Assembly (NCBI RefSeq): GCF_002287075.1
Contig: NZ_NSKE01000009.1
Coordinates: 83,312-147,311, forward strand
Origin: Fodinibius salipaludis
GTDB taxonomy: Bacteria; Bacteroidota; Rhodothermia; Balneolales; Balneolaceae
Direction of reading: 5' to 3'
DNA length: 64,000 bases
A program made the translations under genes and the position numbers. This document shows positions 1-9,000 of the stretch, one piece after another (the first letter of the stretch is position 1; each line of letters starts with the position of its first letter). The notes below the pieces were generated by a model. That model was given only the letters and a program-made list of their open reading frames with translations, was not told the DNA's origin and made no database searches.

Positions 1-524
1 GCAGAAACGTATTCAGTATTTGGAGTTACAAATGATGATGCGTGGTTACCGGCCGAATTGGGAATCTCGATGATCTCTTGAGTCTTAAACTCATCCAGAC
101 CTATTCGAGCAATACGCGGAGTATTGTTTTCATTGATAAATACCCATCGTCCATCCGTCTCTCCATCTGTTTGAGAAAGTTCAGGGTGGTGAGCATCGCC
201 CCACGGTACAAAACCGTCGGTGGTCTGCAACATAGCTTTTGTTTCTTCAGAATATCCATATCCATTTACTGCAGCCTGTGAAAAGACTGGAATAGTAAAG
301 ATATGTCGGCCCGATGGTAGTCCGTAAACGCCAAGCTGACCATTATATCCGCCGGAAAAAAATCCATAAAATTCGTCATGCTCTCCCGGTGCTACGTACA
401 CCTTCTCTGCAGCATCAGAAGAGGAACCAAACTCCCCGTTCGAGCTACATCCCATAGATAGAAAACCTATTGCTGCTACTGCCGTAAGCGGCCACAGCAA
501 AGATTTCTTTAACAGTTTATTCAT
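1..524 (-). CDS. nosZ: Nitrous oxide reductase, clade II type (5' part only)
   Basis: The first 174 residues run off the left edge. NosZ reduces N2O to N2 in the periplasm, the last step of denitrification. After a signal segment the fragment reads VYVAPGEHDEFYGFFSGG, then the blade sequence YGLPSGR, then WGDAHHPELS with the His pair at 112-113, then TDGETDGRWVFINENN and GNHASSFVTPNTEY with His161. The His pair and His161 match the N-terminal CuZ-ligand motifs of NosZ. There is no Tat twin-arginine motif. Instead a Sec-type leader ends in LSMGC (Cys26), a lipobox, so a membrane-anchored lipoprotein is predicted. The Sec route fits clade II enzymes. The start is the ATG at 522-524, 32 nt after the upstream cytochrome gene, so the two are probably co-transcribed. 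Catalytic centres further downstream cannot be seen. Confidence 0.93.
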   Translation of the reverse strand, partial: MNKLLKKSLLWPLTAVAAIGFLSMGCSSNGEFGSSSDAAEKVYVAPGEHDEFYGFFSGGYNGQLGVYGLPSGRHIFTIPVFSQAAVNGYGYSEETKAMLQTTDGFVPWGDAHHPELSQTDGETDGRWVFINENNTPRIARIGLDEFKTQEIIEIPNSAGNHASSFVTPNTEYVS

Positions 525-556
525 AGTATTATCCCTTTATATGTATTTGAGGTTAA

Positions 557-1030
557 TTATTGTGATTCTTGTGCCAGATACTCTACCACAGCACGTGCCT
601 TTTCTCTGGTTAATTGTTGATTTGTCATTCGTGTTGGATATTCTGACCCTATTGATTTTGCAACCGGATGCTTAGCAAGCATTTCTTCCGGATTTAAAAT
701 CATATTCATGACATAGGCGGGGGTGCGTGCATTCATAACACCGCCTAATGGTGGACCTACATAGCGACTGTCCAACTTGTGGCAGGCCCCGCATTTCATA
801 TCAAAAATGCGCATTCCCTCTTTTGCTAACTCAGGATCTATTTCATCAATTGTAATTTCTTCGTCAACTGGACCTATACCGTTCCGCATTTCAAAATCAG
901 TAAGCTCCTGTTTTTCTTCCTGAGAATCTGTGCTATCCTTTTCACTATCCGAACTTTCGCCACAGCCTATAAGCAGTGTCACTGTTATTACTATCAATCC
1001 AGCAATTTTTAATATTTGGGTATTCATCAT
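557..1030 (-). CDS. Monohaem cytochrome c lipoprotein of the nos cluster
   Basis: A 157-residue lipoprotein. A hydrophobic leader ends in LLIGC (Cys23), followed by an acidic Ser/Glu/Asp-rich linker (about 25-65) and a class I cytochrome c fold. The haem motif CGACH lies at 80-84, with GPPLGGV after it and a Met in TRMTNQQL as the probable axial ligand. It most likely hands electrons from the quinol/cytochrome pool to NosZ, whose gene starts 32 nt downstream. Cytochrome c genes next to nosZ are typical of clade II nos clusters in Bacteroidota and relatives. Start at the ATG at 1028-1030; a second Met follows at once. A degenerate copy of the regulator's operator lies just upstream (1041-1060). 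Confidence 0.88.
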   Translation of the reverse strand: MMNTQILKIAGLIVITVTLLIGCGESSDSEKDSTDSQEEKQELTDFEMRNGIGPVDEEITIDEIDPELAKEGMRIFDMKCGACHKLDSRYVGPPLGGVMNARTPAYVMNMILNPEEMLAKHPVAKSIGSEYPTRMTNQQLTREKARAVVEYLAQESQ

Positions 1031-1040
1031 GCTTGTAGTT

Positions 1041-1060
1041 TTAAGAGTATTTTATCTTCT
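1041..1060. promoter_or_regulatory. Putative second operator for the Rrf2-type regulator
   Basis: TTAAGAGTATTTTATCTTCT matches the perfect inverted repeat upstream of the regulator gene (1715-1734) at 15 of 20 positions, keeping the outer TTAAGA and the TCTT of the other arm. It lies 10 nt before the cytochrome start codon, almost the same spacing as the first site (13 nt). I infer that the regulator controls the cytochrome-nosZ transcript here. Binding is not shown. Confidence 0.5.
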
Positions 1061-1248
1061 ATTAATAATTTTGCAACTATTGTACCAAGTTGCTTCTTGA
1101 TTATCATTTTAATTTAAAGCTTACTTAAGTGATTCTAAGGTCAATTTTAGTATTCCCCTTGAATACTCAGATAAGTCTATACCATCCGAATTTTGCATGG
1201 CTGCAAAACATTTCCCGTCAAAATTTGCGACAATGCAATACATCATGA

Positions 1249-1701
1249 TTAACTCCAAATAAATTTCCCATCAGGTGTTATGCGCAAATCCTTTGCCTTT
1301 CCTTCCTTCGACATGTTCTGCAGGGTTGTGTTCATAAATACCTCATTAATCTCATCTCGAGTATCTTCCCACATCGCATGCATGGGACATGGTTTTTCAC
1401 TCCCACATCCAGGTAATCCCAAAACACATTCGGTAAAAATGGCCGGACCATCAATAGCTACAACGACCTCTTTTAACGTAATTTCACTACCGGACCTTGA
1501 CAGCCGTACTCCGCCCTTTGGTCCCTTCATGGATTCCAAAAGGTCAGCTGCCGTTAATTCCTGTAATATCTTTGTCAAAAAGTGAAATGAGATATCCAAC
1601 TTGTCACTCAATCCTTTGATAGATATATATTTGTCTCCCGATATCGATGCCAGATAGATCGAAGCACGGAGCCCATATACACATGATTTCGAGAAGATCA
1701 T
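1249..1701 (-). CDS. Rrf2-family iron-sulfur transcriptional regulator (NsrR-like)
   Basis: 150 residues. The N-terminal winged helix begins MIFSKSCVYGLRASIYLAS, with the recognition region around ISFHFLTKILQEL and the Rrf2 signature GPKGGVRLSR at 60-69. Three cysteines (92, 99, 105) in ECVLGLPGCGSEKPCPMH have the spacing of [Fe-S] ligands in NsrR/IscR-type proteins. NsrR senses nitric oxide through its cluster; given the nos genes directly downstream in the same direction, an NO- or redox-responsive control of N2O reduction is the likely role. A perfect inverted repeat 13 nt upstream of the start suggests autoregulation. It could also sense iron-sulfur status; the exact signal cannot be told from sequence. 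Confidence 0.88.
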   Translation of the reverse strand: MIFSKSCVYGLRASIYLASISGDKYISIKGLSDKLDISFHFLTKILQELTAADLLESMKGPKGGVRLSRSGSEITLKEVVVAIDGPAIFTECVLGLPGCGSEKPCPMHAMWEDTRDEINEVFMNTTLQNMSKEGKAKDLRITPDGKFIWS

Positions 1702-1714
1702 TTCAAATTAAGTT

Positions 1715-1734
1715 TTAAGACAATTTTGTCTTAA
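1715..1734. promoter_or_regulatory. Inverted-repeat operator upstream of the Rrf2 regulator
   Basis: TTAAGACAATTTTGTCTTAA is a perfect 9+2+9 inverted repeat ending 13 nt before the regulator's ATG. Dyads of this size are typical for dimeric Rrf2 proteins. A related sequence occurs before the downstream cytochrome gene. I infer that it is the regulator's own binding site. Confidence 0.7.
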
Positions 1735-1816
1735 ATATAAACCGGTTATTAACAACCTTCAACTTTTTTTGATACTTAATTTTGGACATACAATAAAGAG
1801 ACAGTAGGAGAGAATA

Positions 1817-2818
1817 CTATTCGCTATATCGCCGGATATACCATTGTATTGTCTCTCTCAGACGCTGCTCAAATGATTCTTTACTATTCCATCCCAGCTC
1901 CTCCTTAATCTTGGAGGCGTCGATAGCATAGCGGAAATCATGTCCAGGACGATCCTTAACAAAAGTAATCAGGTTTTTGAAATCAGAACCTGGTGCATTT
2001 CCTGCTTCTTCATTAAGGATATCACAAATCTTTTTGACCAGATCAATATTTTTCCATTCGTTATTGCCGCCTATAATATAGGTTTGGCCGGCCTTTCCCT
2101 CGTTATAAACCAGATCCAATGCGCGACAATGCTCTCGAACATAGAGCCAATCGCGGACATTTTCTCCCTTTCCATAGACGGGAATATCATCATGATTCAG
2201 CGCCGTACGAATAACGGTAGGTATCAACTTTTCGTCGTGCTGATGTGGTCCAAAATTATTGGAACAATTCGTAGTAACCACATTCATCCCATAGGTATGA
2301 TAATACGAACGAATAACAAAATCACTGCCCGCCTTTGATGCCGAATACGGCGAATTGGGAGCATATGGGGATTGCTCTGAAAAAGCGCCCTGCTCTCCCA
2401 GTTCCCCATAGACTTCATCGGTAGAAACGTGCAAAAATCGATTATTTTGCCACCGCTCCTCATCCTCTTGCCAAAACTGCCTGCACTCTTCAATCAAATT
2501 AAACGTCCCCACCACATTCGACTGAATAAACGGCTCTGGCCCCTTGATAGAGTTGTCTACATGCGATTCTGCAGCAAGGTGAAATACACCATCGGGCTTA
2601 TAACTTCGAATAATATCCCGCACGGCGTTACGATCTACGATATCCAGCTTTTTAAAGGTGTATCGATTAGAATGTTTAATCTCATCGAGATATGACAGAT
2701 CCGAAGCATAGCTAAGCTTATCAATATTGAGCAACTCGTACTCGGGATACTTTTCGTGCAAATAGAGCAACAAATTAGATCCTATAAATCCCGCCCCACC
2801 TGTAACTAATATTCTCAT
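1817..2818 (-). CDS. rfbB: dTDP-glucose 4,6-dehydratase
   Basis: Second step of dTDP-L-rhamnose synthesis: NAD-dependent dehydration of dTDP-glucose to the 4-keto-6-deoxy sugar, in the cytoplasm. 333 residues, a normal length. The extended-SDR fold is clear: GGAGFIGSN (7-15) binds NAD, LAAESHVDNS follows, then STDEVYGE with Thr133-Asp134-Glu135, and the catalytic pair Tyr158/Lys162 in YSASK. NCSNNFGPHQ and RDWLYVREHC are standard RmlB motifs. It is the last gene of the rfbA-D-C-B series on this strand. It is separated from rfbC by a GIY-YIG ORF and about 600 bp of non-coding DNA, and its first 35 bp are duplicated at 3148-3182. Confidence 0.96.
   Translation of the reverse strand: MRILVTGGAGFIGSNLLLYLHEKYPEYELLNIDKLSYASDLSYLDEIKHSNRYTFKKLDIVDRNAVRDIIRSYKPDGVFHLAAESHVDNSIKGPEPFIQSNVVGTFNLIEECRQFWQEDEERWQNNRFLHVSTDEVYGELGEQGAFSEQSPYAPNSPYSASKAGSDFVIRSYYHTYGMNVVTTNCSNNFGPHQHDEKLIPTVIRTALNHDDIPVYGKGENVRDWLYVREHCRALDLVYNEGKAGQTYIIGGNNEWKNIDLVKKICDILNEEAGNAPGSDFKNLITFVKDRPGHDFRYAIDASKIKEELGWNSKESFEQRLRETIQWYIRRYSE
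2784..2818 (-). repeat. Direct repeat, copy 1 (first codons of rfbB)
   Basis: The first 35 bp of rfbB recur at 3148-3182 with one mismatch (34/35). The two copies flank the GIY-YIG ORF in the same orientation. This copy belongs to the intact gene. Confidence 0.85.
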
Positions 2819-2844
2819 GTTAATCTTATATTCTAATTAAATTC

Positions 2845-3123
2845 TTAACTCTTATTCTCCTGTCCTGTGAAATACGATTTGAGTCTCTTTTTTACAAACA
2901 TCTTTCCGTAATGGGTCTTTAGATACTTTTCGCGTCTGATGGCATCATCCTGACTCCTGCATCCTTCAAAATAAATGAGTTTCAATGGCCTGCGATGTTT
3001 AGTTGACTTTACCTTTCCTGCCTGATGCCTCTCAAATCGTGATCGCAGATCTTCAGTATATCCAGTATACCACTTACCGTCTTTCTGGCTCACCAAGATA
3101 TATATGTAATAAAATGTACTCAT
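2845..3123 (-). CDS. Small GIY-YIG domain nuclease (UvrC/URI-like single domain)
   Basis: 92 residues. Opens MSTFYYIYILVSQKDGKWYTGYTEDLRSR, which carries the two motif blocks of the family (YIY and YTG), the conserved Arg of DLRSRFERH and a Glu in REKYLKTHYG. Single-domain GIY-YIG proteins of this size occur in many copies in Bacteroidota-type genomes, often in intergenic positions; their function is unknown and some behave as if mobile. I take the ATG at 3121-3123; a TTG four codons upstream is less likely. It sits between rfbB and rfbC. Short inverted repeats flank the gene (2863-2873 and 3138-3148), and the rfbB 5' end is duplicated on its two sides. Confidence 0.85.
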   Translation of the reverse strand: MSTFYYIYILVSQKDGKWYTGYTEDLRSRFERHQAGKVKSTKHRRPLKLIYFEGCRSQDDAIRREKYLKTHYGKMFVKKRLKSYFTGQENKS

Positions 3124-3148
3124 AGTTTTCTGCAATCATTTCACGGGA
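2863..3148. repeat. Imperfect 11-bp inverted repeats bracketing the GIY-YIG ORF
   Basis: TCCTGTGAAAT at 2863-2873 is the inverse of ATTTCACGGGA at 3138-3148 except for one base. The left arm lies inside the last codons of the GIY-YIG gene. They may mark the ends of a mobile unit, but the arms are short and chance is possible. Confidence 0.35.
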
Positions 3149-3161
3149 TAAATCCCGCCCC
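3131..3161. repeat. Dispersed palindromic repeat, copy A
   Basis: A 31-bp stretch that recurs at 3720-3750 with 26 of 31 identities. Its core CGGGATAAATCCCG (3144-3157) is a 6-bp-arm palindrome. The other copy has CAGGATAAATCCTG, a paired change that keeps the pairing. It overlaps the duplicated rfbB fragment. It resembles REP-type elements in design; no partner transposase is in the window. Confidence 0.6.
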
Positions 3162-3182
3162 ACCTGTAACTAATATTTTCAT
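3143..3182 (-). pseudogene. Duplicated, truncated 5' end of rfbB
   Basis: Reading from the ATG at 3180-3182 gives MKILVTGGAGFIP and then a stop. These are the first 12 codons of rfbB followed by the palindromic repeat. The match to the real rfbB start is 34/35 bp. It lies just upstream of the GIY-YIG ORF, so the insert seems to have left, or rebuilt, a second copy of the target gene's start. Confidence 0.7.
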
Positions 3183-3719
3183 CGTAAATACTTATTTGTA
3201 TTAAAGTTTCTTATTCTCATCCTCTCTTCCTGTAACAATTCCTTTTATTTATTTTTTCAAGTTAAAATATCCCTATAACATTCTTTTTCGGCTTGCCCCT
3301 TCCGAATACTCGGAACCAGCAAGCTGAGCTTGTAAAAGCTCAAGAGAAATTTAACTACTCAGTGCTGACTTCATCTATCAACGCTGATTACTTGCAATAG
3401 CAGCACCTCGTCAAACAGAAATTTCTCTGGTTTGACTTTGACCCTTTTAATAACCATTTCCTATTAAATATTTTTATTACTCCGGCATAAGGAATACTGC
3501 GTAAAATCCGAGGGTTTTAAAGAAGAATTTTGTACCGGCGTAGAATCATGAAATATCTTACAAAATGTGATGGACCATCAAAATTATTCTACCCGAAGGA
3601 TGCAGCGTCTGCAGTATTCTCAGCCGGTCAATTTTTTGGTTCGTTTTTTCTTGACTGAAAAAATGAACATATCATGTAACATTAAATTTACGTTCTCAAA
3701 AACAATATAAAAATGAATG
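3183..3719. other. Non-coding spacer between rfbC and the GIY-YIG unit
   Basis: About 540 bp without a credible reading frame. It holds a 10-bp inverted repeat (AGAGAAATTT at 3343-3352, AAATTTCTCT at 3419-3428) and a small palindrome TGCAGCGTCTGCA near 3600. No RNA gene is recognised. An unexpectedly long gap inside an otherwise tight rfb operon, probably leftover DNA from insertions. Confidence 0.5.
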
Positions 3720-3750
3720 TGCGATCATTTTACAGGATAAATCCTGCTCC
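3720..3750. repeat. Dispersed palindromic repeat, copy B
   Basis: Second copy of the 31-bp element at 3131-3161, 26 nt downstream of the rfbC stop. The core CAGGATAAATCCTG is again self-complementary through a compensatory base pair. Confidence 0.6.
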
Positions 3751-3776
3751 GTCCATAGCAATAATTCCCTTCCTCA

Positions 3777-4322
3777 TCAGAACAAATCCTCGTCTTTAAG
3801 TTCCTGTAGCCGCGGTTGATACTGGTCTTTTTCAGAAATGATGGGATCAGTGACCTTCCAATCTATATTCAGTTCGGGATCATCCCATAGCAATCCCCGT
3901 TCTCCATCCGGGTAGTAATAGTCACTGCATTTATAGTACACCAACGCATCGTCCGACAATACTGAAAACCCGTGGGCAAATCCTTTGGGGATAAACATCT
4001 GGTGTTTATTTTCAGCTGAAAGTTCCATCGCCACGTGTTCGCCAAATGTGGGAGAATTCTGACGCAAATCTACCGCCACATCCAAAATAGCTCCCTGCAT
4101 TACCATCAATAATTTATCCTGCTGACGCTCGATCTGGTAATGCAAGCCGCGTACGGTGTTTTTTTGAGATTTAGACAGGTTATCCTGTACAAAATGGACA
4201 TCTAAATTTTTCTCCTTTAATTGCTCCTCCCGATAAGTTTCCAGAAAAAAGCCCCTTTCATCCCTGTATACCTTGGGTTTTAACAATAGTACATCGGGAA
4301 TCTTAGTCTCTATTATTTCCAT
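3777..4322 (-). CDS. rfbC: dTDP-4-dehydrorhamnose 3,5-epimerase
   Basis: Third step of the dTDP-L-rhamnose pathway, epimerising C3 and C5 of the 4-keto sugar. 181 residues, the usual cupin length. Visible motifs are RDERGFFLETY (20-30), QDNLSKSQKNTVRGLHYQ with the catalytic His61, IPKGFAHGFSVLS (111-123) and the Tyr-rich KCSDYYYPDGERGLLWDD that holds the second catalytic residue. Same strand as rfbD and rfbA, 59 nt after rfbD, so probably one transcript. Confidence 0.96.
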   Translation of the reverse strand: MEIIETKIPDVLLLKPKVYRDERGFFLETYREEQLKEKNLDVHFVQDNLSKSQKNTVRGLHYQIERQQDKLLMVMQGAILDVAVDLRQNSPTFGEHVAMELSAENKHQMFIPKGFAHGFSVLSDDALVYYKCSDYYYPDGERGLLWDDPELNIDWKVTDPIISEKDQYQPRLQELKDEDLF

Positions 4323-4381
4323 TTTATATTCACTGTGGCGATTATAATTTGAAAGCTAATATAATAATTTGGGATAGCATT

Positions 4382-5254
4382 CTATTGCAGCTGATCTAAT
4401 AAATTCTGTAATCCTTTTCGCCAGTCAACAATCTTACTGTCCTCTATATCCTCAATCTTTTGTGTCCCTAATTTTGAGAAATACGGGCGTTTAGCTTTTG
4501 TCGGAAAAGCATCCGAATCAACAGCTTCAACATGTACCTCAATGTCACTCTTCTTAAAAATAGCCTTGGCCAAATCATACCAGGTGATTAATCCTTTGGA
4601 CGTAACATGATAAGTCCCCATTGCCCCCGTACCAAGTAAATTCAGGCAATTCTCTACGACGTTTTCAGCAAACGAAGGACTACCCCACTGATCGTTAACA
4701 ACTTGTAGTTCTTCTCGCTCTTGTCCCAGCTTAAGCATTGTTTTGACAAAATTAGAACCAAACTGACCACATAGCCACGATACCCGAATAATAAGATGAT
4801 TTTCGGTTGTCTGACGAATTGCCTGTTCTCCCTCCCATTTTGTTTTACCATACCAGTTAACCGGATCAGCCGGATGTTCTTCGGGATAGCCCCCCGGAAA
4901 TTCCTTTTTATTACGTTTTGTACCGGGGAATACATAATCCGTAGAAAAGTGCATCAATTTAAATTCCAGCTGCTGACTCAGTTCTGTCAGGTATAACGGT
5001 GCTTCCATATTGACCTTGCGGGCCAGTTTTTTGTGATCTTCAGCACCATCCACATCCGTAAAAGCTGCACAATTGATTACCACATCAGGCTTTTGCTCAC
5101 GAAACTCATCGGAAACCTCCTGGTAATGGGTAATATCCAGATCGCTTGAGGTATATGGCAGCAACTTAATCTCATCGGGATAATCCTCATCAATAATACG
5201 TTGCCACTCCTTACCTAATTGTCCGGATGCCCCAAGTAGTAATGCTTTCATCAT
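4382..5254 (-). CDS. rfbD: dTDP-4-dehydrorhamnose reductase
   Basis: Last step, NADPH reduction to dTDP-L-rhamnose, the donor for rhamnose in surface glycans. 290 residues. GASGQLGKEW near the N-terminus binds the cofactor. NCAAFTDVDGAE, FSTDYVFPG and the catalytic YGKTKWEGE pair follow, with RVSWLCGQFGSNFVKTM and NDQWGSPSF as further family motifs. The start codon overlaps the rfbA stop codon by 4 nt (5251-5254), which indicates translational coupling. Two Met codons stand in a row; the first is used here. Confidence 0.96.
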   Translation of the reverse strand: MMKALLLGASGQLGKEWQRIIDEDYPDEIKLLPYTSSDLDITHYQEVSDEFREQKPDVVINCAAFTDVDGAEDHKKLARKVNMEAPLYLTELSQQLEFKLMHFSTDYVFPGTKRNKKEFPGGYPEEHPADPVNWYGKTKWEGEQAIRQTTENHLIIRVSWLCGQFGSNFVKTMLKLGQEREELQVVNDQWGSPSFAENVVENCLNLLGTGAMGTYHVTSKGLITWYDLAKAIFKKSDIEVHVEAVDSDAFPTKAKRPYFSKLGTQKIEDIEDSKIVDWRKGLQNLLDQLQ

Positions 5255-5958
5255 TCTTCGATCTGAACCAATTTATTTGCTCGCTTGTATGATGAGGGCG
5301 TTCCCGCGTCGGTCCACCATCCTTCCATCACCGAAAACCGCATGGCATCTTCATTGATATAATGATTATTGACATCTGTAATTTCAAGTTCCCCCCGATC
5401 AGACGGCTCCAGATCCCGAATATAATCAAACACCTTGGCATCATACATGTAAACGCCGGTCACCGCCAAATCACTTTTAGGCTGATCCGGTTTTTCTTCG
5501 ATCCCCGCAATTTTCTCACCATCCACCTCGGCAACTCCAAAACGCTCGGGATCATCCACTTCTTTAAGTAAAATTTGTGCTCCACTACCGGGATAAGCAT
5601 TCACCGCTTTATCCAACGACGTCTCAAAAATATTATCCCCCAAAATTACAGTCATGGAATCATTACCCACGAAATTCTCTGCCAGTCCCAGTGCCTGGGC
5701 AATTCCACCGGCCTCATCTTGCACTTTATAGGTAAACCGACAGCCAAAATCTTTGCCCGAACCCAGTAGGTTTACCACATCCCCCATATGCTCGGTGCCG
5801 GTAACAATTAATATTTCCTCAATACCCGCCTCCGTCAATTTATTGATGGGATGATAAATCATCGGTTGATTCCCCACTGGCAACAAGTGCTTATTTGTTA
5901 CTTTTGTTAAGGGATACAATCGCGAACCTGTGCCCCCTGCTAAAATAATTCCTTTCAT
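5251..5958 (-). CDS. rfbA: Glucose-1-phosphate thymidylyltransferase
   Basis: First step of the pathway, joining dTTP and glucose-1-phosphate. 235 residues. The nucleotide-binding signature LAGGTGSRLYPLT stands at 6-18, then KHLLPVGNQPMIYHPI, LGDNIFE and GVAEVDGEKIAGIEEKP. It lacks the C-terminal roughly 50 residues of the classical RmlA (about 290), so it is the short form found in a range of bacteria and archaea. First gene of the minus-strand rfb cluster; the promoter should lie in the 111-bp divergent gap towards the adhesin gene at 6070. Confidence 0.93.
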   Translation of the reverse strand: MKGIILAGGTGSRLYPLTKVTNKHLLPVGNQPMIYHPINKLTEAGIEEILIVTGTEHMGDVVNLLGSGKDFGCRFTYKVQDEAGGIAQALGLAENFVGNDSMTVILGDNIFETSLDKAVNAYPGSGAQILLKEVDDPERFGVAEVDGEKIAGIEEKPDQPKSDLAVTGVYMYDAKVFDYIRDLEPSDRGELEITDVNNHYINEDAMRFSVMEGWWTDAGTPSSYKRANKLVQIEE

Positions 5959-6069
5959 ATTATTAAGAGAATTTCACATTAACATTTTATTATTCATTCC
6001 GATAAGTATTAATAGTAACTTATCTTAGGGTATTACCCTACACATGGTATTGCCTTTAACATCAATCGG

Positions 6070-9000
6070 TTGCAAAATTTGGTTCCAAAAATACAATTTA
6101 ACTTCTCTATAATCATATATGGTTTTTTCTGTGGCATAGCCATACTATCATTGGGTTTTGCACCTACTGAAGTACATGCACAAACAAAAACCTGGACGGG
6201 GAATATTGATTCTGAATGGCATAAAGCAGGAAACTGGACTCCCAATGGAGTTCCGGGCCCGAGCAATGATGTTCAAATACGACCTAATAATGGTAACCCC
6301 TACCCCATTATAACAGAACAGAATGTTACGGTAGTAAGTATTCAAGTGACAAACTACGACGGTGGAGAGCTTACTGTTTCAGGTGGTCGTACCCTAACAA
6401 TTACTGATGGATTAACCTTCGCGGATACTGGAACTTTATTTATTCAAGAAGGTGGAGCTGTAAACCTAACCGGTAATTCTTTTGATATGGGATACGGCAA
6501 TACACTGATAGATATATCAACTGGCAGTTTTACCAGTGAAACTGATATAACCATTAAAGGTGATGGATTTAATGCCGGTTCAGGGACAGTAACCATAAAC
6601 GGTGATTTGAAGATTAATAACGACAAAGTATTCAATGTTGAATCCGGAGATATAACTGTTTCAGGCATCACCAATATCAATGGAACATACAATGGGGATG
6701 ATGGAATAACTACTTTTCATGGAGCTGCAAATGTAGAAAGTGGCGGTATTATAAACTTGGATACCGGTACAATTAATTTCAATGAAGGGGTTTTTATAGG
6801 TAATAATGGAACAGCAAATCTGGGTAGTGGAACTGTAAATATAGATGGAAATACTACCATCAGCAGCAGTGGCTATTTCAATGTACAAGATGCAACGGTA
6901 AATATAACCGGAGATGCTGATTTCACCAGCAATGGTAACTTAAGTGTGAACAATGGTTCAATTAATGTTGAGGGCGATGCATCCCTGTCCGGCGGTGGTA
7001 CCTTTGACTTCAATAATGGCTCTCTAAGTGTTGGAGAAAACGCCTCATTCACCGGGGGGGGAACCGTAAATGCCGGTAATGCAGAAATGGAGTTTAAAGG
7101 CGACCTGGAAGTCCCATATGGTGGAACGTTTAACGCCGGTACCAGCACTGTTACGTTCAGTGGTTCACCTTCTCAGATTAATACTAATGGCGACGATCTG
7201 AGCTTCTATAATGTCGAGGTCAGCTCTGGGTCAACACTGCAAACAGATGGATCATCTGAAAATACCATTACTATTGAAAATGACCTTACTGTTGAAGAAG
7301 GCGGACAGGTAGAAATTCAAGATGACGATACCATTGATATTCAGGGGAATCTGGACAATCAAGGAACTATAAACAGTCAACGGCCATTCGTTTACGACAT
7401 CACGACTCCCTCGCTTACTAAAGTACTCATTGAGTTTGATCAGGAGATGGATCCGCAATCGACTGGGCAACTATCAAATTATTCGATCAACAAGGGTATT
7501 TCCATTAACAGCTTAACCTTTAATACCAGTAATAAAAGGGAAGTACTGTTAGATGTCTCTTCGCTAACCGAAAATGTAGAGTATGAACTTGAAGTCAATA
7601 ACGTTAAATCTGCTGCCGGTGGTCAGATATCCCAAAACCATATAAAAAGATTTATCCCCATAGTTGATATCACCTATTACAGCCGCCAATCTGGTAGCTG
7701 GGATGATCCCACCTCATGGTCTACTGAAAGCCATACCGGAAATCCGGCCTCAGAAATTCCAAATGACCAAGACGGAGAGGGGGCTATTGTTGGTAATAAT
7801 CATACTATTACCTTGGACTCCAAACAAGATATTAGCAACCTTAACGAATTAACTATAGACAATACCGGTACACTCGCAGTTAGCTCTGGAGATACCCTTG
7901 TGCTTAATGAATTTATAATAATTGGAGGCGGCACCTTTGATCTACAGAACAATGGTACACTCCAGATAGGATCAGCAGAAGGAATTTCATCGTCAGAGAC
8001 CAATACCGGCAATATTCAAACTGAATACAGGAATTTTAGTAGCTCTGCCAACTACTGGTACCAGGGTACAGCCAACCAAAATACAGGTTCGGGATTACCG
8101 CAGCAGGTTAACGATCTGCGTATTGATAACAGCGAGGGCGTTACAGCTACAAATAACCTGCAAATAAACAGTACGCTTTACCTGCAAAATGGCTCACTAA
8201 CAATACCTTCCGGGCAGGGCCTTATTGCCAACAACAAATCAATTAGCAATGGGAACCTAACATTTACGCGCATTCTCTCTGGTGAACCGGGTTGGCGTAT
8301 GCTTTCATCACCTGTATCAGCTACGGTTAATAATTTTTTGAGTAATATCATTACGCAGGGATACGAAGGAGCTTATTATGATGCAAGCGTAGCTCCAAAT
8401 GATACTCTTCAGCCTAATGTGCTATACTATGATGAAACCTTTAAGGGGACTGATAATCAACGATGGAGAGTCCCTTCATCTGCATCAAATCAAATTGATC
8501 CCGGGCTGGGATACCATGTATACCTTTTTGGGGATGTCGTTGGCGATGAGCGGTATAACGATACTTTACCCGATACCCTCTCAGTAACCGGTCAAGAGCA
8601 TTCTGGTCTCATCGATCTTAATGTTACCTATACGGCCGAAGCAGACACCGGTTGGAACCTTGTGGGTAATCCTTATGGTGCTCCTATTAATTGGGATAAT
8701 AGCAGTGGATGGACTAAAACCAATATCGATCAAACAATCTATATTTGGGAACCTGACGACAACTCGTACAAAACCTGGAACGGCTCTACAGGCACGCTTG
8801 CAAACGGGATTATCCCTCCCTTCCAGGCTTTTTGGGTAAAAGCCAATGCTCCCCAAAATAATGGTTCCGTAGAACTGTCGGTTACTGGTGAGGCAAAAAC
8901 CCTACAGTCAGCTTTTAATTTCGTTGGAAAAAGAACAGGTGATGCAAATCCGGAAATCGAGCTCCACCTAAAGCACGAAGGAACCACGAACCGAATGTTT

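Noticed and set aside
42..281. 79-codon plus-strand frame at the left edge.
   Set aside because: It is antisense to nosZ, whose motifs are unmistakable.
6900..7150. Tandem DNA repeats in the adhesin stalk, resembling a CRISPR-like or minisatellite array.
   Set aside because: The repetition is at the protein level only (Gly/Asn-rich units). The DNA units differ in length and sequence, and no spacer pattern exists.
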